A stretch of 64,000 nucleotides of DNA from an uncultured Saprospiraceae bacterium (GTDB lineage: Bacteria; Bacteroidota; Bacteroidia; Chitinophagales; Saprospiraceae): NCBI GenBank assembly GCA_937959115.1, contig CALGAW010000035.1, positions 186,001-250,000 of the forward strand, given 5' to 3'. The position numbers and the translations under genes were made by a program. The notes below the pieces were generated by a model that saw only the letters and a list, made by a program, of their open reading frames with translations, did no database searches and was not told the origin of the DNA. This document shows, piece by piece, positions 17,153 through 27,476 of this stretch; the first letter of the stretch is position 1, and the number at the start of each line of letters is the position of its first letter.

Positions 17153-17228
17153 CTGTTGCTTAACAATTTATTAACATTGCATGTTTTCCGAGCATGAATT
17201 TTGTCAAATCACAAAAATGATATAACAT

Positions 17229-20200
17229 ATGGCACGTTACTTTATTTTATTACTTTCATTTATAATGATTTCTACCTATGGATATAGTCAAACTATCCAG
17301 GGAAGAGTCGTTGATGAGGGTAATGGCGAAGGGTTACCTTTTGCAAACGTAGTATTAGAAAAAGATGGTGTCCAAAAGGCTGGAACTACAACCGACCTTG
17401 ATGGAAACTATATCCTTACCGGTTTCGACCCCGGAACTTACGGCGTCAAAGTCGTTTATGTTGGATACCAAGATAAACTCATTGAGGGTATCACAGTTGG
17501 TTCTAGTAAGACAATTCCACTTGATGTCAGCATGGCTGTACCAGCAGAAGGTGGTATTAGTCTTGATGAGGTTATCGTTGTTGCATATAAAGTGCCCTTA
17601 ATAGAGCATGATAATACAGCATCAGGTGAAACAGTTACCGCTGAAGAGGTTATGAAGATGCCAGTAAAGAGTGTAACATCAGTTATTGCAACTACTGCCG
17701 GAGTTTCTCAATCAAAAGAAGGAGAATCAACTAGTTTCAGAGGTGCTCGTGAAGATGATGACATCATCTTTGTAGATGGTGTTCGAACAAGAAGAAGTTC
17801 AGTACCTGCAGCAGATATTGAGCAGGTTCAAGTAATTACAGGTGGTATTCCTGCACAGTACGGTGACGTTACTGGTGGAATTACAAACATCGTAACGAGA
17901 GGACCTTCTAGTGAATTCGCAGGTAACCTTGAGTTGGAAACATCTGAATTCTTAGATCCTTATGGTTACAATTCTGTAAACCTTAGTTTTAGTGGACCAT
18001 TATTAAACAAGAAAGATTCTGATGGAAATTTCCTAAGATCAATCATCGGCTACCGTATTTCTGGACAATTCCGTAACCTAGAAGAACCTAATCCTTCTTA
18101 TGTAGGCGCTTATAAAGCGACTGATGAGTTTCTTGATCTTGTTAGTGAAGATCCATTAATCTTCCGTAATAACAGATATATACCAAGAGGTTACTTCATG
18201 ACTGAAGAGGATTTTGAATTCACAAAAGTGAGACCGAATGTTGGTCGAATGGATCTCAATGGTAATGGTAAAATCGATATTCAGCCAGTAAGTGGATTAA
18301 ACTTTACGATTGGTGGTAACTACAACTTGATAGATAGAGCACAGGATGTAAGAGCAGAAAGAACTTGGTTGCTGAATAGCCACAAACACTTACAACGATA
18401 CGATAATGACTGGAGAGTTTTTGTCAGATTACGTCAAAAAATTGGTGGAAGTGGCCTTGAAGATATGACGGATGAGGAAAAAGAAGAGCGTAGTTCTTCA
18501 ACGATTCAGAACATTAATTATACACTACAAGTTGACTACAACAAAGTAAATATTGAACGGTATGATCCTGATCACAAGGATAATTTGTTCAATTACGGTT
18601 ATTTAGGTCAGTATGAAAGATCATGGACGCCAGCTTACGGTTTCAATGCTGATGACCAAATGTGGGAGCAAGTAGGTTTCACTGAGGCATTAGATGACTT
18701 CATTCCTGGAGGTGTTAACCTTGCTCAGGAAAAATATCTAGGTTATGACATTGATCCTGCATCACAGGCAATTCCTGAAAATGGAACAATGCCTTCTTCC
18801 TTAGAGTATATATATGCATCGAATTTGCATTACAACTATGGAGCGACTGCTGCAAATTACTTCCAAACAATTGAAGAAAATCAGTTTAGTGTAACTGCTT
18901 CTGGTGGATTAGACATTGTAGGAAAAGGAAAGGAAAAAAGTAAGCACTCTATTCTACTAGGCGTTATCTATGAGCAACGTGTTGACCGCTCATATGATAT
19001 TTTCCCAGCAGCAATATGGCAATTAGGTAGACAGTTAGTACGAAGCGATTGGGAACTGGACACGGATAGTCCAATAGTAAGTGGAGACACAATTTCATTC
19101 CCTTTAGCTTATAATAACGGATCTACGTTTGCGAATGAGGTAAGAAGCCTATATGCTTCCACTCCGACAGGACATTTTAATACCGATTTTCTTACACCAG
19201 AAGATTTAGACCTTGGTATGTTTTCTGCAGATGAGCTAAATAATAGTCTTTCTTCTATCCGTCTAAATTATGAAGGATATGATTATACAGGCAAAAAATT
19301 GGGTTCAGATGTTTCGTTTGAAGACTTCTTTACTGAGGTTGACGAAAGAGGAGATCTTTACCGACCAGTAGCTCCATTCGCACCAATTTATACTGCATTC
19401 TTTTTACAAGATAAATTTACGTTTAAAGATGTATACTTCAATCTTGGTGTGCGGGTAGACAGATATGATGCAAATACAAAAGTATTAGCAGATCCATATA
19501 CGTTCAATCCGATCAAGACTGTAGCTGAAACACCTGATATAAACCACGCTGAAGGCGCAGAAGACGACTGGAAGGTATATTCAGAAGGAACAGCTGGCGG
19601 ACAACCAGTTCCATTTGCTTATAGAGATGGAGATGATTGGTATACAGCTTCAGGGGCATTGATTAATGACCCAATTGCATTGTATGGAGGACGAAATATT
19701 GGTAGCTTAGCATTGTACGACCGCTATCAAAATATCAAGGACAAGGATTATGATCCATCTGGAGTTTTTGTTGATTATGAACCACAAATTAACATAATGC
19801 CTAGGATTTCATTCTCTTTCCCAATTTCTGAAGACGCTGGTTTCTTTGCTCACTATGACATTTTGACAAGAAGACCTTCTACTTCTAATCAAATGAATGT
19901 ATTGGATTATTATAACTGGTTCGAAAGACAAAATCTTTACAATAATAACAATCCAGATTTGAAACCATCTAAAACGATAGATTATCAAGTTGGATTCCAG
20001 CAAAGAGTTTCTCAGAGTTCTTCTGTTAAGTTAACTGCTTACTATAGAGAACAAAGAGATCTGATCGCTTCGAGAACTTACACATATGCTGACCCTGTTC
20101 CTACCTATGTTACCTTTGGTAACAGAGATTTTGGTACAGTAAAAGGGCTGACATTCCAGTACGATTTGAGAAGAACCAAAAACTTCAAATTTAAATTGGA

Positions 20201-20831
20201 TTATACACTTCAATTTGCTGAAGGTACTTCTTCAAGTGCTAGTACATCTTCTAGAGGTACATCTCAACTTGGAAGTGTTCGACCAATTTTTCCATATAGC
20301 TTTGATCAAAGACACAATATTGTTGGTAGAATTGATTTCAGATATGGAGCGGGTGATAAGTACAATGGGCCTAAATTAGCAGGTAGAAACATACTGGAAA
20401 ATTTTGGTGTGAATATCTTAACCAAATTTGGTTCTGGTCGTCCTTATACAAGAAAACGTGACCCAGCACCAAGAGATGGAGCTAACACGATTGGTGATTT
20501 CAATGGATCAAGACTACCTTGGACCAATCAATTTGACCTAAGGGTAGACAAAGACTTCTTTTTCGGCAAAAAGTCGGGTAAAAAAGGATTAAGTCTCAAT
20601 GTTTACTTAAGAGTATTAAATCTATTGAATACTCGTAATATAGTTGGAGTATATCCTTATACACAAGATCCAGATAATGATGGATTCTTGCTTTCAGCAC
20701 AAGGACAGACTGTTTTAAGTGCTGCTGAAGATCCAGGTACTTACGAGATGCTTTATAACTTAAGATTGCTAGATGATTCCAACTTTGGTTTACCAAGAAG
20801 AATCCGTCTAGGAATTATCACTAACTTTTAA
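17229..20831 (+). CDS. TonB-dependent receptor with carboxypeptidase-D-like N-terminal domain
   Basis: This 1200-residue outer-membrane transporter has a signal peptide (residues 1-20, ending GYSQ). A CarboxypepD_reg-like domain (about 22-105) starts 'TIQGRVVDEGNGEGLPFANV'. A plug domain (about 135-235) contains 'STSFRGAREDDDIIFVDGVR' and 'QVITGGIPAQYGDVTGG'. A long barrel ends in a terminal Phe. It is followed after 20 bp by a 1314-residue exported protein and then a PorV-family gene, not by a SusD homologue, so it is not a classical SusCD pair. The substrate is unknown. Confidence 0.9.
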   Translation: MARYFILLLSFIMISTYGYSQTIQGRVVDEGNGEGLPFANVVLEKDGVQKAGTTTDLDGNYILTGFDPGTYGVKVVYVGYQDKLIEGITVGSSKTIPLDVSMAVPAEGGISLDEVIVVAYKVPLIEHDNTASGETVTAEEVMKMPVKSVTSVIATTAGVSQSKEGESTSFRGAREDDDIIFVDGVRTRRSSVPAADIEQVQVITGGIPAQYGDVTGGITNIVTRGPSSEFAGNLELETSEFLDPYGYNSVNLSFSGPLLNKKDSDGNFLRSIIGYRISGQFRNLEEPNPSYVGAYKATDEFLDLVSEDPLIFRNNRYIPRGYFMTEEDFEFTKVRPNVGRMDLNGNGKIDIQPVSGLNFTIGGNYNLIDRAQDVRAERTWLLNSHKHLQRYDNDWRVFVRLRQKIGGSGLEDMTDEEKEERSSSTIQNINYTLQVDYNKVNIERYDPDHKDNLFNYGYLGQYERSWTPAYGFNADDQMWEQVGFTEALDDFIPGGVNLAQEKYLGYDIDPASQAIPENGTMPSSLEYIYASNLHYNYGATAANYFQTIEENQFSVTASGGLDIVGKGKEKSKHSILLGVIYEQRVDRSYDIFPAAIWQLGRQLVRSDWELDTDSPIVSGDTISFPLAYNNGSTFANEVRSLYASTPTGHFNTDFLTPEDLDLGMFSADELNNSLSSIRLNYEGYDYTGKKLGSDVSFEDFFTEVDERGDLYRPVAPFAPIYTAFFLQDKFTFKDVYFNLGVRVDRYDANTKVLADPYTFNPIKTVAETPDINHAEGAEDDWKVYSEGTAGGQPVPFAYRDGDDWYTASGALINDPIALYGGRNIGSLALYDRYQNIKDKDYDPSGVFVDYEPQINIMPRISFSFPISEDAGFFAHYDILTRRPSTSNQMNVLDYYNWFERQNLYNNNNPDLKPSKTIDYQVGFQQRVSQSSSVKLTAYYREQRDLIASRTYTYADPVPTYVTFGNRDFGTVKGLTFQYDLRRTKNFKFKLDYTLQFAEGTSSSASTSSRGTSQLGSVRPIFPYSFDQRHNIVGRIDFRYGAGDKYNGPKLAGRNILENFGVNILTKFGSGRPYTRKRDPAPRDGANTIGDFNGSRLPWTNQFDLRVDKDFFFGKKSGKKGLSLNVYLRVLNLLNTRNIVGVYPYTQDPDNDGFLLSAQGQTVLSAAEDPGTYEMLYNLRLLDDSNFGLPRRIRLGIITNF

Positions 20832-20851
20832 TTGAAGAAAACGTTTTAGTT

Positions 20852-23800
20852 ATGAATAAATTCAAAATATTAATCGTTTCGTTACTCATTTTCTCCGCAT
20901 TTTCATTGACGGCAAGAGAAAATATTAACGAAAGAGATGATAACCCTGGTGTTGCCCCCACACCAGAATATCGATCTGACTGTGTCCAGTCTATATCGCA
21001 AACTGACATTGATATAAACAATGTACGAGCTCGATTGCTTGGAGGTGGTGATATGTGGTGGGATATATCTGATGGAAGATACATTATTCCTAAGGTAGAT
21101 CCAGATTTAGAGGATGAGGTGTCATCTATTTTTGCTGCTGCCCTTTGGATAGGTGGGCAGGATGCTGCTGGAAACTTGAAAATTGCTGCACAGACTTATC
21201 GTCAAGGTGGTGATGACTTCTGGCCAGGCCCATTAGATCAAAACGGTAATACAAAAAAAAGTACGTGTACATTTTGGGATACCCATTTTAAAGTACTAGG
21301 TGAAGACATTACTGATTTTATTACTAGTTTTAAGAAGAATGGTGTTGTACCTGATGATTCAATTCCAGACGGCTTGAAGTCTTGGCCAGGAAGAGGGAAT
21401 CCTTTCTTTATTGATCAACCATCGCCAGCTGGATTTCAACTTCCAGATCAGGATCTAGCCCCATTTTTTGATGCAGATGGAGATGGAGAATATAATCCTC
21501 GAGAGGGTGATTTTCCGGTAATTAACGTTATTGGTTGTGAAACAACAAATATTGATGAGGTAGCTTATGCTGATCAAATGGTTTTCTGGATCTATAATGA
21601 TAAAGGAAACATCCATGGTGCTACAAACGGTGATCCAATTGGTATGGAGGTTCAAGCGCTAGCTTTTGGATTTGAAACAAATGATGAGATTAACAACATG
21701 ACGTTTTATAAGTACACGCTACTTAATAAAGCCACTCAATCCTTAAATCAAACCTATATTGGTCAATGGGTAGATCCTGATTTAGGATGTTGGGATAATG
21801 ATTTTGTTGGTTGTGATACCACAAGATCACTTGGTATCGTGTACAATGGTACTGCTACTGACCCTGACTGTGCTGACTTTAATAATAATACCGTACAAGG
21901 ATATGGAAATGAAGTTCCAATTTTAGGTGTTGATTATTTCAGAGGACCAAAAGATACATCAGGTATAGAGCTGGGAATGTCAGCATTCGTATACTATAAT
22001 AATGACGGTACACCGCAAGGTAACCCGAATAACGGGCAAGAATACTATGGATATTTATCTGGTTTCTGGAAAGATGGTTCTCCAATCGAATCTGGTGGAG
22101 ATGGATATAATGAGGGAACGTTTCCAACACCATATATGTTTCCAGATGATCCTTCATCTTCTGATCCAAATGCTTGGTCTGAATGCTCTGAAAACAATAA
22201 TGAAGACGATCGTAGATTCGTTCAATCATCAGGCCCTTTTGTATTGTTGCCTGGTACAACGAACGAAGTAATTATTGGTGCGGTATGGGTGCCTAATGCA
22301 GCTTATCCTTGCCCTAGTTTTACAAAATTACAACAAGCGGATGATAAAGCACAAGGTCTTTTTGACAACTGCTTTAAGTTGACTGATGGTCCTGATGCAC
22401 CAGATATCTGTATCACCGAGTTGGATAGAGAGTTAATCCTTACACTTGTAAATGACGAAGGTTCCAACAACTACCTTGAAGGATATAGTGAATTATCACC
22501 ATCAATTCCTGGTGGATTTGATGATTCTACTTACACGTTCCAAGGATATTTAGTTTACCAATTGGCAAATCCAACAGTAGTCTCATCTGATTATGGTGAT
22601 GTTGACAGAGCTAGATTGATTGCAAGAGTAGATGAGAAGGATGGTATTACTAAGTTAATCAATTACCTTCCAGACGAAGATCCTGATATTAATATCTTGA
22701 TCCCTAATGTAATGACTGAAGGAGATGATTCTGGTGTTCGCCATTCATTTCGTATAACTGAAGATCAATTTGCAACAGGAAGCAAACGATTAGTTAATCA
22801 CAAAAAATACTATTTTTCTGCGATTGCTTATGCCTCTAATCAATATCTTCCATATGATCCATTATTGCCTACTGCTGGGGGACAACAGTTGGAATATCTT
22901 GAGGGTAGATTGAATATCAAATCCTATACTGGAATCCCACATTTAAATGATCCTGAATATGGCGGAACAGTCATTAATGCAGAATATGGTGACGAACCTG
23001 AAATTACAAGAGTAGATGGCAAGGGACATAGTGGAGGCTATCTTAAATTAACAGAGGAGTCTAGCACAATGATTTGTGAAGATGGTTTCGCCGATAGAAT
23101 TACCTATCAAAGTGGAGCCGGTCCTTTTACAGTTAAAGTTTATAACCCACTTAATGTAGTAGATGGTACCTATACACTTGAACTATTTGACAACAATATG
23201 ATGGATACAATCTTGCAAGATTCCATCCATTGGATACTTACGGATAGTGAGGGAACACAATACTTCTCAGATAAGACTATTGATAAGACAGATGAAAAGT
23301 TGATTGATGAGATTGGTCTTTCAATTAGTATTGAATTAACCGATAAAATTATTGATGCTGCTGCGCCAGGCGGTAATGACCCGATAAAAGGAAATGGCTT
23401 TATTGGAGCAAATCTGAGTTATGATGATGCAGACGATCCTTGGTATGGATTTGTTTTCGATGATGCAATGCCATTCGGTTTGTCTAATTTCATTAGGACT
23501 GATAATCTAGAGTTAGAACAACCTAGGGATCCGGAGAAAATTTACTCAAATGTTCTTGGAGGTGCTTGGTATCCATATCCATTGGTTAGTTGGAAACCAG
23601 AACCAGATTTAATTCCGTTTAACGGTGGAAGCTTCATTACACCAGCATGGACAAATAATTTCTCAAGTCAGGTAGATGCAAGAAACTATTTAGATAATAT
23701 AAGAGGAGTGGATATTTACTTAACTTCTGATAAATCTAAATGGAGTCGATGTGTGGTATTAAACACATTCTCTGATTACCATGATGCTGAAGGATTACCT

Positions 23801-24796
23801 AATCCAGATGCTGCCGCTGGAGCATATGGTGTGCGTTCTGATCAATCAATTGATAAGGATGGTAATCCTGATAATTCAGGAACAACTGGTTTCTCTTGGT
23901 TCCCTGGATATGCGCTTGATGTTGAGACAGGAGAACGCTTAAACATTTTCTTTGGTGAGAATACGTTCTACTCTCATAAAGATTCTTCAGCAGCCTTAGG
24001 TCTTGGTATTACTACTAACAATGGGCATGATATGATGTGGAATCCTAACAATGATATCATTCAATTTTTAAATGGAAACCCTCCATTTACTGGAACACTT
24101 GCAGAAATGCCTTTAGGAGGACAACACACTATTTATATTACAAAAGAAAAATATGATGAGTGTGAAGTGCTTGCTACAGAATTAGGTGGAAGTCCATTCC
24201 TTCAAATTACAGGGTGGTCAAAAGTCATTTGGACTTCAATGCCAGTATTACCACGTGGATATGAGTTAAACTCTATGGCGGATGGTATCATTAAAAATGA
24301 TGCGAAATTTGAACTTCGAGTAAAGAGTCCATTTATGCAATTCAATGCAGTTTCAAATAATGTAAATGAGGATTATAACAAGTATGAATTTACAATTGAA
24401 GGCAAGACTCCAAGGAAAAATGACGCAGAAGTAGCTGAAAATGCACTTGATTTGATACAGGTTGTACCAAATCCTTACTATGCATTCTCCGCTTACGAAA
24501 ATGGAAACAACGAGACTAGAGTCAAAATCACGAATTTACCAGCCCAATGTGAGATCAAAATCTTTTCACTAGATGGTCAGTTGGTTAGAACGTATTCAAG
24601 AAATGAGGACGGTACAAATCTTCCGACTACGGGTTCGAAACAAGTTTATCCTGCAATTGAATGGGATTTGAAAAACTCTAAAGGTATTCAAATTTCAAGT
24701 GGTGTTTACATCATTCATATCGAAGCAGATGGTATTGGTGAAAGAGTAATTAAATGGTTCGGTACACTACGACGATTTGATTCTATAGGTTTATAA
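20852..24796 (+). CDS. Large exported protein with a T9SS-like C-terminal domain
   Basis: The 1314-residue protein has a signal peptide (about residues 1-21) and a long, Asp/Asn/Gly-rich mature part with 'DADGDGEYNPREGDFP', a likely Ca2+-binding motif. The C-terminal 90 residues contain 'VVPNPYYAFSAYE', 'CEIKIFSLDGQLVRTY', 'WDLKNSKGIQISSGVY' and a final Lys-Trp-Phe-Gly segment. This is a recognisable relative of the type A sorting domain, though it lacks the usual basic last residue. Its position between a TonB-type receptor and a PorV-family gene suggests a surface-exposed partner. No enzymatic motif is visible. Confidence 0.82.
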   Translation: MNKFKILIVSLLIFSAFSLTARENINERDDNPGVAPTPEYRSDCVQSISQTDIDINNVRARLLGGGDMWWDISDGRYIIPKVDPDLEDEVSSIFAAALWIGGQDAAGNLKIAAQTYRQGGDDFWPGPLDQNGNTKKSTCTFWDTHFKVLGEDITDFITSFKKNGVVPDDSIPDGLKSWPGRGNPFFIDQPSPAGFQLPDQDLAPFFDADGDGEYNPREGDFPVINVIGCETTNIDEVAYADQMVFWIYNDKGNIHGATNGDPIGMEVQALAFGFETNDEINNMTFYKYTLLNKATQSLNQTYIGQWVDPDLGCWDNDFVGCDTTRSLGIVYNGTATDPDCADFNNNTVQGYGNEVPILGVDYFRGPKDTSGIELGMSAFVYYNNDGTPQGNPNNGQEYYGYLSGFWKDGSPIESGGDGYNEGTFPTPYMFPDDPSSSDPNAWSECSENNNEDDRRFVQSSGPFVLLPGTTNEVIIGAVWVPNAAYPCPSFTKLQQADDKAQGLFDNCFKLTDGPDAPDICITELDRELILTLVNDEGSNNYLEGYSELSPSIPGGFDDSTYTFQGYLVYQLANPTVVSSDYGDVDRARLIARVDEKDGITKLINYLPDEDPDINILIPNVMTEGDDSGVRHSFRITEDQFATGSKRLVNHKKYYFSAIAYASNQYLPYDPLLPTAGGQQLEYLEGRLNIKSYTGIPHLNDPEYGGTVINAEYGDEPEITRVDGKGHSGGYLKLTEESSTMICEDGFADRITYQSGAGPFTVKVYNPLNVVDGTYTLELFDNNMMDTILQDSIHWILTDSEGTQYFSDKTIDKTDEKLIDEIGLSISIELTDKIIDAAAPGGNDPIKGNGFIGANLSYDDADDPWYGFVFDDAMPFGLSNFIRTDNLELEQPRDPEKIYSNVLGGAWYPYPLVSWKPEPDLIPFNGGSFITPAWTNNFSSQVDARNYLDNIRGVDIYLTSDKSKWSRCVVLNTFSDYHDAEGLPNPDAAAGAYGVRSDQSIDKDGNPDNSGTTGFSWFPGYALDVETGERLNIFFGENTFYSHKDSSAALGLGITTNNGHDMMWNPNNDIIQFLNGNPPFTGTLAEMPLGGQHTIYITKEKYDECEVLATELGGSPFLQITGWSKVIWTSMPVLPRGYELNSMADGIIKNDAKFELRVKSPFMQFNAVSNNVNEDYNKYEFTIEGKTPRKNDAEVAENALDLIQVVPNPYYAFSAYENGNNETRVKITNLPAQCEIKIFSLDGQLVRTYSRNEDGTNLPTTGSKQVYPAIEWDLKNSKGIQISSGVYIIHIEADGIGERVIKWFGTLRRFDSIGL

Positions 24797-24813
24797 TCTT
24801 AAAATAAAATATA

Positions 24814-25872
24814 ATGAATAAATATATAATTCTGTTAACGATTTTCTTACTCACATTTGCCCAGAATGTGGAAGCAGGGAATCCAGATAGGCAAGGTCAA
24901 GCAGGCGCTTATGAGTTACTGCTTAATCCTTGGGCGAGAGGTTCTGCTTTGAAAGGAGTTGTTACCGCTAATGTCAAAGGAATCGAGTCATTAAGAGTCA
25001 ACCCTGCAGGACTTTCCTTTATGGGACAAACTCAAGTTGTACTTGCTAGAACATTCTACCTTCGAGGATCAGGTATTTCTCTTAATGGTTTAGGTCTAGG
25101 TCAGCGAATTTCTGAAAAAGGAGTGTTCGGTCTATCACTTATGTCTGTTGATTTTGGAGAAATTGAAGTGACAACCACTGATTTCCCAGAAGGAATTGGA
25201 GCAACATACAGACCTTTGTTCTTCAATCTCGGACTAGGCTATGCACATCAGTTTTCCGAACGTATTTCAACTGGATTAACGCTAAGGTTGATTTCAGAGT
25301 CTGCTCAAAATGTAAGTGCAATTGGTGTTGCAATCGATGCAGGTATTCAATACCATACAAACGACTTCCACTTTGGAATTAGTTTGAGAAACATCGGTGC
25401 TCCAATGAAATTTACAGGAGACGGTACAGTGTTCGTTGGTAATTCACCATCTACACAACTTGACCCTGTAAACGGAAATGATACGTATACAGTTGGACTT
25501 CGAGAGAATCCATTTGAGCTTCCATCTCAGTTGAATATTGGAATTGCATATGACTTGAATTTAACAGAGGACGTACACCGCCTTTCTTTTATGGGTAACT
25601 TTACTTCTAATTCATTCTCAAAGGATCAATACGGTCTCGGAATAGAGTACGGCCTTAGAGAGATGTTTATGTTAAGAGTTGGCTACCAGTATGAAAACGG
25701 TATGTTCGATTCTGAAACAAGAACGAACGCACATACTGGTCTTGGAGCTGGTGTAAGTGTTGAAATGCCTTTGAAAAAAGGAGGAGATACCAAACTAGGT
25801 ATTGATTACTCTTACCAAACAACTAGTCCGTTTAATGGAACACATACGATTGGTCTAAGATTTAATCTTTAA
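24814..25872 (+). CDS. PorV/PorQ family outer-membrane beta-barrel protein
   Basis: The 352-residue protein has a signal peptide (about residues 1-21, ending VEAG). It then shows the hallmarks of the PorV/PorQ (FadL-like barrel) family: 'LNPWARGSALKGVVTANVKG', 'SLRVNPAGLSF', and the 'SEKGVFGLSLMSVDFGE' and 'ISTGLTLRLISE' strands. PorV is the T9SS shuttle that carries cargo from the translocon to the attachment complex; PorQ and other paralogues are less well defined. Being last in a receptor/cargo/PorV-like operon, it may serve the upstream exported protein specifically. A strong terminator follows. Confidence 0.88.
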   Translation: MNKYIILLTIFLLTFAQNVEAGNPDRQGQAGAYELLLNPWARGSALKGVVTANVKGIESLRVNPAGLSFMGQTQVVLARTFYLRGSGISLNGLGLGQRISEKGVFGLSLMSVDFGEIEVTTTDFPEGIGATYRPLFFNLGLGYAHQFSERISTGLTLRLISESAQNVSAIGVAIDAGIQYHTNDFHFGISLRNIGAPMKFTGDGTVFVGNSPSTQLDPVNGNDTYTVGLRENPFELPSQLNIGIAYDLNLTEDVHRLSFMGNFTSNSFSKDQYGLGIEYGLREMFMLRVGYQYENGMFDSETRTNAHTGLGAGVSVEMPLKKGGDTKLGIDYSYQTTSPFNGTHTIGLRFNL

Positions 25873-25920
25873 TCAAAATACAACAACTGATTGGACTAAA
25901 ATTCAATCTTTAAATAGTAA

Positions 25921-25960
25921 ACAAGAACTGAGTAGGAATTTACTCAGTTCTTGTTTTTTT
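25921..25960 (+). terminator. Strong rho-independent terminator of the receptor/PorV module
   Basis: A perfect 14-bp stem (25921-25934 with 25941-25954), a 6-nt loop and a T run to 25960. Confidence 0.92.
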
Positions 25961-26334
25961 GTAAGAATACTTGAGTATTATGCTATAACACGAAGTACCA
26001 CTACATTCCGTCACTTTTTATCTCACATCATGATTACCAAGTATTCTCGGTCTCCTGTAGAAGCGATCTTGCTAAACTAGCCAAAATAGTTGCTACTTTA
26101 TCTCCTACTTTTCTACTATTTGTTACAAATAAGCCAGTTTTAGTGCGCACACGCGCCACTTGACACTTTTTGTTAGCCGTTTTTTGCTAAACGGTTAAAA
26201 CGAACTTGTAGGGGGCTTGAAGTCTCTAGTGATATCTGCTCCAAAAGCGCGTAAGCAATGAAATAGTTTAGCGCAATTAGACAATTTGCTTATAGCCTGT
26301 ATTTTAACCTTAGTTAATATAAATAATTATCTTA
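25961..26334. other. Gene-free stretch before greA
   Basis: No convincing coding frame or RNA gene. It contains a small inverted repeat (CCGTTT/AAACGG near 26176-26194) and a GC-richer patch around 26140-26165. Confidence 0.4.
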
Positions 26335-26366
26335 ATTGAAGAATTGAGGAAAAAGTTATATCTTTA
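26335..26366 (+). promoter_or_regulatory. Putative greA promoter
   Basis: ATTG at 26335-26338 and TATCTTTA at 26359-26366, with a 20-bp spacer, approximate the Bacteroidota -33/-7 boxes (TTTG, TAnnTTTG). Confidence 0.4.
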
Positions 26367-26370
26367 TAAC

Positions 26371-26407
26371 AGAGAGGATCGTTTCGTATGGAGCGTTCTT
26401 CTCTTTT
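26371..26407 (+). promoter_or_regulatory. Hairpin in the greA leader
   Basis: AGAGAGGATCGTTTC pairs imperfectly with GAGCGTTCTTCTCT (26391-26404) and is followed by TTTT. It lies just after the expected transcription start and 33 nt before the ATG, so it could act as a leader terminator or merely be the end of a short transcript. Confidence 0.4.
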
Positions 26408-26440
26408 GTATCTAATTATAGAAGACAAAAAGATGAAATT

Positions 26441-26914
26441 ATGTCAGAAATTACATATTTGACCCAAGAAGGATTAGAAAAGCTTGAAGCGGAATTAAAT
26501 TACCTCAAAACAGACAAGTGGCAAGAGGCTGCTGCTGCTATTGGAGAGGCGAGAGATAAGGGTGATCTTTCTGAAAATGCAGAATACGACGCCGCGAAAG
26601 AAGCTCAAGGGCTTTTAGAATTAAAAATAAATGAAATGAGCTTAATGCTCGCCAATGCCATGGTACTGGACGAGTCAAAGCTTGATACTTCAAAAGTAGT
26701 TGTTTTCAGCAATGTTAAAATGAAACACCTTGGAAATAAAAAGGAGTTTACTTATAAACTTGTTTCAGAAGCAGAAGCTAACTTGAAAGAAAAGAAAATC
26801 TCTATTAACTCACCAATAGGAAGTAGCCTTATCGGCAAAAAAATAGGTGAAGTGGCAGAAGTAACTACGCCAAGTGGAATTGTGAAATTCGAGATCCTAG
26901 ACATTTTTATCTAA
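26441..26914 (+). CDS. greA: Transcript cleavage factor GreA
   Basis: GreA enters the secondary channel of RNA polymerase and stimulates cleavage of backtracked transcripts. The 157-residue length is standard. The N-terminal coiled coil starts 'YLTQEGLEKLEAELNYL', and its tip carries the two acidic residues in 'ARDKGDLSENAEYDAAKEAQ'. The C-terminal FKBP-like domain has 'SPIGSSLIGKKIGEVAEV'. Its TAA overlaps the ATG of the HIT gene (TAATG), so the pair is translationally coupled. Confidence 0.96.
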   Translation: MSEITYLTQEGLEKLEAELNYLKTDKWQEAAAAIGEARDKGDLSENAEYDAAKEAQGLLELKINEMSLMLANAMVLDESKLDTSKVVVFSNVKMKHLGNKKEFTYKLVSEAEANLKEKKISINSPIGSSLIGKKIGEVAEVTTPSGIVKFEILDIFI

Positions 26915-27315
26915 TGTCTGGAATTTTTTCTAAAATTGCTCAAGGACAGATTCCATCCTACAAAATTGCTGAAGACGACAAGTATTTCGCTTTCTTGGAC
27001 ATCAATCCACTTGCAAAAGGACATACACTCGTTATTCCAAAACAAGAAGTGGATTATTTGTTTGATTTAGACGAGGATACTTACACTGGGCTATGGACTT
27101 TTTCAAAGAAAGTAGCAAAAGCCATCGAATCAGTCTGCCCTTGCGAGCGGATTGGGGTGGCAGTCGTCGGCCTGGAGGTTCCTCATGCTCATGTTCATCT
27201 GGTACCAATTAATACGGTTGGAGACATCGACTTTTCTAGAAACCGTGTAGCAATGACCAAGGAAGAGTTTGCCGCAGTTGCAAAAGAGATTCGTCTAGGA
27301 TTTTTGAATTTATAG
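26914..27315 (+). CDS. HIT family nucleotide-binding protein
   Basis: The 133-residue protein is a single HIT domain. It begins 'GIFSKIAQGQIPSYKIAEDD' and carries the catalytic triad motif 'HAHVHLVPI', whose middle His forms the nucleotidyl intermediate. Family members (HinT-like) hydrolyse adenosine phosphoramidates or dinucleoside polyphosphates. It overlaps greA by 1 bp, a frequent pairing in Bacteroidota. Confidence 0.93.
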   Translation: MSGIFSKIAQGQIPSYKIAEDDKYFAFLDINPLAKGHTLVIPKQEVDYLFDLDEDTYTGLWTFSKKVAKAIESVCPCERIGVAVVGLEVPHAHVHLVPINTVGDIDFSRNRVAMTKEEFAAVAKEIRLGFLNL

Positions 27316-27476
27316 GATTCAAACGCTAGAACAACAGGAGTTTTTAGATTCAAAGGATTCAACTGGTTCGATTAATATAGTGGTAGGATTCTTGGAGGAA
27401 AGACAATAAATAAAGCTGACTATAGTTAAATTAGTAAACTCTGAGAGTTTATAACATTATCAAGTGGTTTCTGCAA

